NCBI GenBank assembly: GCA_018894105.1
Contig: CM032117.1
Coordinates: forward strand, 33,770,501-33,834,500
DNA from: Jacaranda mimosifolia
Taxonomy: Eukaryota > Streptophyta > Magnoliopsida > Lamiales > Bignoniaceae
DNA length: 64,000 nt
Reading direction: 5' to 3'
The notes under the pieces were generated by a model. It was not told the origin of the DNA. It worked only from the letters and a program-made list of their open reading frames with translations, and ran no database searches. Within the stretch, counting starts at the first letter, position 1. Each line of letters opens with the position of its first letter. A program made the translations under genes and the position numbers. Positions 59,630 through 64,000 of this stretch are shown piece after piece.

Positions 59630-60435
59630 AATATATTTGAAAAAAAAATTAACATGATAACTATGAGTGTAAGATGAGTCGAACCGATTCGCAATTGTAG
59701 CTCAACTTGAGTTTGAGCATTTTTCGAGGTCGAGTTGAGCTTTTCTATCTCAAGCTCTATACTGAGTGGAGTTCAAACTTTAACTAAATTGTTCAAAAGT
59801 TCACGAGCTAACTCGTAAGTTTTTTAAATATACATCAAAATAACTATATTAAGAAAATAATAATATTTTAATATAAAAATATTATGTGTAATCATAACTA
59901 CATATTATGATATGATTTAATTTAAATGTTAATATATACATGTAAATAATTATATTATGAAAAAAATAAATATTTGACTTGTATGAAAACAAAAGAAATT
60001 GAAGAATCTTAATTCTTAAGGCCTTGTTTTGATATAACTAATGAGATGAATATTTTGATATCTCAAAGAGCATAATCAATTTATGCTAGTCTCTTCTCCT
60101 TTCCATCAGAGAGCTACCTTAAAACCTACTAAAAATCCCCTTGTATTATCGTAATTATTTGAAAATTAAAAATTATTAATTTATATACATTTTTATTGAT
60201 TTAACTATACTGAAAATCCTTTCATTTTTATTTTTTTAATTTATTTAAATATACTCTGTCATCATAATATCACATCAATTAAATTTAAATTTGATTTAAC
60301 ATAAAATATTAATTATCACTTTAAAATGAATAAATTGTATACATATTTTTATTTTTTTTAAATAGCAAAAAATGTAAATCACCTAAATTTTAAAATATAT
60401 ATACTTACCATAATAATTATTTTTGAAAAATTATA
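59629..60435. other. AT-rich stretch with a CTCAACTTGAG-type repeat remnant
   Basis: At about 59690-59815 words such as GCTCAACTTGAGTTTGAGC, GAGTTGAGC and CACGAGCTAACTCGTAAG recur in both orientations. This is a common type of plant dispersed repeat, but I cannot name the family. The remainder is AT-rich with no gene. Confidence 0.4.
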
Positions 60436-61439
60436 TGTAGCGCCCCTACTCGGGACAGCACCTAAGCCGAGGCGCCACTCAATTCAATCTAAAATTGAAC
60501 TCAAAATACAAATCAAAAGACCCTCAATCAAGCATTTCAAACTTACCAGAAATAGCAGCAGATTCCAACTTAAACAAACCTTAAATAAACCCATAACAAC
60601 AGCACATATACTAAACACATGCCACCAAATCTCAAATCCAATTTATCAGAAGCAGTGGAAATTTAAAACTTAATTGACTCATCAAATCATTAAGTAAATG
60701 CTATAATTCACCTTTTTATATGTAGCAACATTTACATGCCTTAAGTCATCAGCATCAACATGATATCATCATAATGTCTCAAGTTCAAGCTAAATATTCA
60801 AATGATTCCATATATATACATTGAAACCCCTGTTCTATTACAAAAAATAATTTTCCTCCAGTTCAACCCAGAATTCCGCATCCATCACTTAACCATGTCT
60901 AAGAAAATCAATGAAATACAAAGGGGGTAAGTTCAAATGACTTAGTGAGGGATAATCATAATAGTAACTATAAAAATCTATCGAGGAAGAATAAACTCAA
61001 CAAATTATCATTAGTCAATCAGAACAAGAGCATATCAAACAATTACAGGCAGAGTACAATCAGACAGAACAGTTAGGTTACAGGCGAATCGGATACAAAC
61101 AGACAAACATATCATAATAGGAAATCAGAATACAATCAGACAAAACAGATATTTTGATATTTCAAGAGTATCAGTAGGAATTAGCTTAGGAGTTGTGGCT
61201 GTTGGCTCGAATGGCCCAGGATCATCTCAATCAGATCAGTTTGGGAGGAATGATCCATGTCAATCGAATCAATTCGGGAGGAAATACAGATGGCTCATCC
61301 GACCTAGACAACGACCCGATCTAGACCAAGAAACTTACACAACCTTGTTGCTCCATGAATGAAATACGAGCAATCAGAATACAGTCAGAAAACGAAACAG
61401 AACCTGTTGATCAGATTTCCTTATCACAAGTTATGGGCT

Positions 61440-61738
61440 TACGGCTTATCCTATGCATCTAGAAGGGATTAACGTCCCAGTACTTACGGCTTATCCCAAG
61501 CACACAGCCAGGATTAACGTCCCATTACTTAATTAGAATTTAGGGTTTACGGCTTATCCCTCACACGATAGGGATTAACGTCCCAGGGCTTATGGCTTAT
61601 CCCAGGCACACAACCGGAATTAACGTCCCATTACTTAATTAGAATTCAGGGCTTACGACTTATCTCTCACACGACAGGGATTAACGTCCCAAGGATTACA
61701 GCTTATCCTAGGCACAGAGCCGGAATTAATGTCCCAAA
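61440..61738. repeat. Higher-order tandem array in LTR C3
   Basis: Six units each with GGCTTATCC or a variant, then an (A)CAC word, then GGGATTAACGTCCC or GGAATTAACGTCCC. Spacing alternates: starts at 61443, 61488, 61551, 61594, 61658 and 61700, that is about 44 bp and about 63 bp in turn. The longer unit carries an extra ATTACTTAATTAGAATTYAG. The true period is therefore about 107 bp, with nearly three copies. Confidence 0.9.
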
Positions 61739-63334
61739 ATAATAGTAAAGATAGATAACAGATAGTCAAATAACTGATCGAATAGATAACAGTACAAACG
61801 GTTCAGAACAGTACAGAAATGCCGACGGGGCAATAGATAACAGAATAAAACAGAACAGATAACAGATAGTATCAGATACGTATCAATACACATAACAGAT
61901 AGGAGTTCTGGGCGCCAAAATAGACAAAAACAAAATCGATATCAAAGATAACCCTCACAGGGGTGTTCAAATCAAATATAAATAGATAACAAATCAGAAT
62001 TCCAACACATTTCATATTTCAAACAAACAAAGTATGGTACAAAAACAAAAAACCCACACAGGGGCTTATCACAAATAACGGATAGTAAGAAAATGTGCCA
62101 GATTGGGAGACCCTCACCTTTGTAGTTCTCAGATATAGCAACCACAATCAGCAATCCTACTAATTAGCAAGACTCACTCCTTCGTCACCTAATCTAAAAT
62201 AGTATAATTATAGTTAAAATCCACATTTGACCTTAATAATCGCTATTATGCTTTTCATCAATCTAAACTTACTAATTTCTCGCTTAACATAGTAAAGTTT
62301 AGAGTTCTATTGGCACTATCAGTACTGAACGAGTCAATTAAGCCATTAAATATACATAGTCGTAGGGTTCGTACCGGTGCGAGTAAAAGATATAATCAAT
62401 TTCCTAATTACATAATTAACCTCCTAACGATGTCCCATATCAATAAATTTTGTCCAATCATTTTAATTAACCCGATTTTGTCACTTAGGTCTCAAATTCA
62501 TGAAATCCTCAAATTAGGGTTTAACCACTTTAATTAACTCGATAGATCCAAAAATTATCATATAATATAACAAGATCCGGGTCCACTAACTATATAATAC
62601 TCCTTGCATGGAAATATATATACATATATATACCAATCATACAATAATCCTCAATCTTGGCATAATCACAAGGTTCACAATTGAAAAGGGTACAATATAC
62701 TTATGTGTATATACATATATATTAAAATCAAAACTAAACTTTAACTCAAGATCTAGCCATTGGAGTTCTGAAACCACAAACCAAGTACACAGGTGCGATC
62801 ATCGCGTCAAGGAGACAAAACTATCTCATTGCAGCCGCTGCCATCACCAAAAACAGTCACCACTACTACCGTTCTACTCGTCTCAGCAAGATTAACCCAA
62901 TGCCCAAAATAATTTATCCATTCTAGGTCGTTAAAGGGTTCAATTCCAGTCTTGACACGGCAGAGCCACCTCTTATTGCCACCTCCGATCACTTCTTTTC
63001 TGCCACCAATGTCGAGCCAAACTTCAATGCAAGGTTACCACAACGTTCCTCATGCTGAGCTATACCAAACCCACTGCCCAAATCGACATTTCAGTCATCG
63101 AAATGTAGAGACCCACCACTTCTACTGTGAGCTCACAACGAGCTTCAATTTTCTAGCGTTTCATCTATTGTTTTGCAGTGCATATGGTATCATTAGAGAG
63201 CTGGTGAGGAGGAAAAGAGGTTTATCGGTTTGGTTTGGAGAAAAACCCATCATCGAAGGGGATCGCCGAAGAATGAGGAGTGAAGTTGCAAGAAGAAGAA
63301 GGAAGAAAATGGGGGTCCAAATGAAAATTCCAAT

Positions 63335-63344
63335 TTTTATAAAA
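63335..63344 (-). promoter_or_regulatory. Possible TATA box of LTR C3
   Basis: The minus strand reads TTTTATAAAAATTGG about 330 bp after the LTR start, the same spacing as in C1 and C2. The motif is weaker than in those LTRs. Confidence 0.45.
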
Positions 63345-63672
63345 TTGACTTTTCTAAATTTCAGATTTGACCCCAAAATTTCTATAAGCCTTCAATCAAG
63401 TCTTGCAAGATTTGCTCAAACTTCAATTCGGTCTCTAACCTTCTAAGGGCCTAAGATTAACCCATTTGACCTAAACTAATTCCATGCAAACCCACAAAAT
63501 TCTCAAAGTTAATCCAATTAGGTTTTCTCAAATTTCGGATTAACCCCAAAACTTTTAAATACTTTGCAATTAAGTCTTTTTTACTTATTTCGAGCCCTAA
63601 AATCCGACCAATCAAAATTCTCAATTTTTCAAATTCTTAGTTTCCAAAATTCTGAATTTTAAGGGTGTTACA

Positions 63673-63687
63673 ATCCCCCCCTTAAAA
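63673..63687 (-). other. Polypurine tract of gypsy C
   Basis: The minus strand reads TTTTAAGGGGGGGAT directly before the TGTAACACCC start of LTR C3. Confidence 0.85.
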
Positions 63688-64000
63688 GAATCTGGTCCCC
63701 AAATTCTCATCTTCAATTAGATGAACCTCAATTAACACCGGTACCTATAATATTCTTGTTTCTCGTTGCCTCAATCACCTATCATTTCAATACTTAAAAT
63801 ACCTTCATTTCAGTTTTGACAGAGTGCATGCTCTTATATAAGATACCATGAAACCATTAAAGTAACAAGCAATTAACAACATCATAAGTTCATACTTACA
63901 TAATATGCATTAAAGTGTAATCAAATTCAAACTTAACATGCCAGGTTCATAAGTTATCATACATTCCCAAACAACTAAACACAAATTCACAAAAAAAACT
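63688..64000 (-). mobile_element. Gypsy C interior, cut by the window edge
   Basis: The first 313 bp of interior after the PPT. It parallels 19715-20370 of gypsy A, with AGAATCTGGTCCCCAAATTC versus AGAATCTAGTCTCCAGATTC and later CAAACTTAACATGCC and CACAAATTCACAAAAA. No coding motif in this short part. Confidence 0.8.

Larger units (their letters stand above)
60436..63672 (-). repeat. LTR C3, 3' LTR of a gypsy C element leaving the window
   Basis: Plus-strand ends TGTAGCGCCCC and AAGGGTGTTACA. 3237 bp, same family as LTRs C1 and C2; shared blocks include GGCGCCACT near the left end, ACAGGGGTGTT/ATAGGGGTGTA and GTGCCAGATTGG. Unlike those two it is followed by a PPT and interior sequence, so it is the 3' LTR of a full or larger element on the minus strand. 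It contains a higher-order tandem array (61440-61738) and GC-richer leader with open frames at 62952-63446 that I do not call genes. Confidence 0.9.

Noticed and set aside
59220..59657. 145-codon open frame on the plus strand
   Set aside because: It ends in a poly-isoleucine run created by the TTA microsatellite and resembles no protein; no flanking exon or promoter evidence.
62952..63446. 164-codon open frame on the plus strand
   Set aside because: It lies wholly inside LTR C3, antisense to the element, and has no counterpart frame preserved in C1 or C2.
48386..63672. C2 and C3 as the two LTRs of one element
   Set aside because: C2 has its own perfect CCATA duplication, and neither a PBS nor gag-pol lies between them. 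C3 is followed by a PPT on its right, so its interior lies to the right.

Overview
This window is AT-rich plant nuclear DNA, most likely from a eudicot. It is almost entirely nested, decayed transposable elements. No complete host protein-coding gene is visible. The plant assignment rests on plant-type families seen together: Ty1/copia and chromodomain Ty3/gypsy elements primed by initiator-Met tRNA, a Tat-like gypsy with an antisense ORF, an En/Spm (CACTA) element with TNP2 and Transposase_24 genes, and a hAT MITE with the common CAGTGGCGGAGCCA terminus. The species cannot be named from this sequence.

Layout. 1-2.9 kb is very AT-rich with no gene. About 2.96-7.56 kb is an old Tat-like gypsy relic on the minus strand: a gag remnant, a plus-strand antisense ORF resembling the 'putative gypsy type transposon' family, and a decayed minisatellite. 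8.29-17.0 kb is a Ty1/copia element on the plus strand with long LTRs and a broken gag-pol; its 3' LTR is cut at 16997 by one end of a CACTA element (CACTA-1). At 17203 that CACTA fragment is cut by gypsy element A (minus strand). A's interior carries two solo copia LTRs with perfect 5-bp target duplications (ATACC, GGATC). A's second LTR is cut by gypsy element B (28563-39652, minus strand), a structurally complete Tekay/Del-like chromovirus with two LTRs of about 2.98 kb, PBS, PPT, a degenerate gag-pol with chromodomain, and a perfect CATAT duplication. The same LTR is cut again at 39886 by a second CACTA element (CACTA-2).

CACTA-2 runs leftward from at least 54.8 kb to 39.9 kb and carries both expected genes, a TNP2-type transposase and a Transposase_24 (TNPA-like) protein, both degenerate. 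Two solo LTRs of a third gypsy family (C), in opposite orientations, sit in the first exon of the transposase gene with TSDs TCTTT and CCATA. 54.8-60.4 kb is low-copy-looking sequence holding exon-like remnants of an unidentified minus-strand gene, a 416-bp hAT MITE with a perfect 8-bp duplication, and a TTA microsatellite. From 60436 to the window end lie the 3' LTR and the start of the interior of another family C element.

Relative order of events from nesting: copia, then CACTA-1, then gypsy A; then, in undetermined order, the two solo copia LTRs, gypsy B and CACTA-2; finally the two C LTRs inside CACTA-2. I see no evidence for a novel functional system. The points most worth a second look are the opposed C LTRs inside a transposase exon, the different tandem repeats at one position in each C LTR, the missing right halves of four nested elements together with the gene-fragment stretch, and the antisense ORF of the Tat-like relic.
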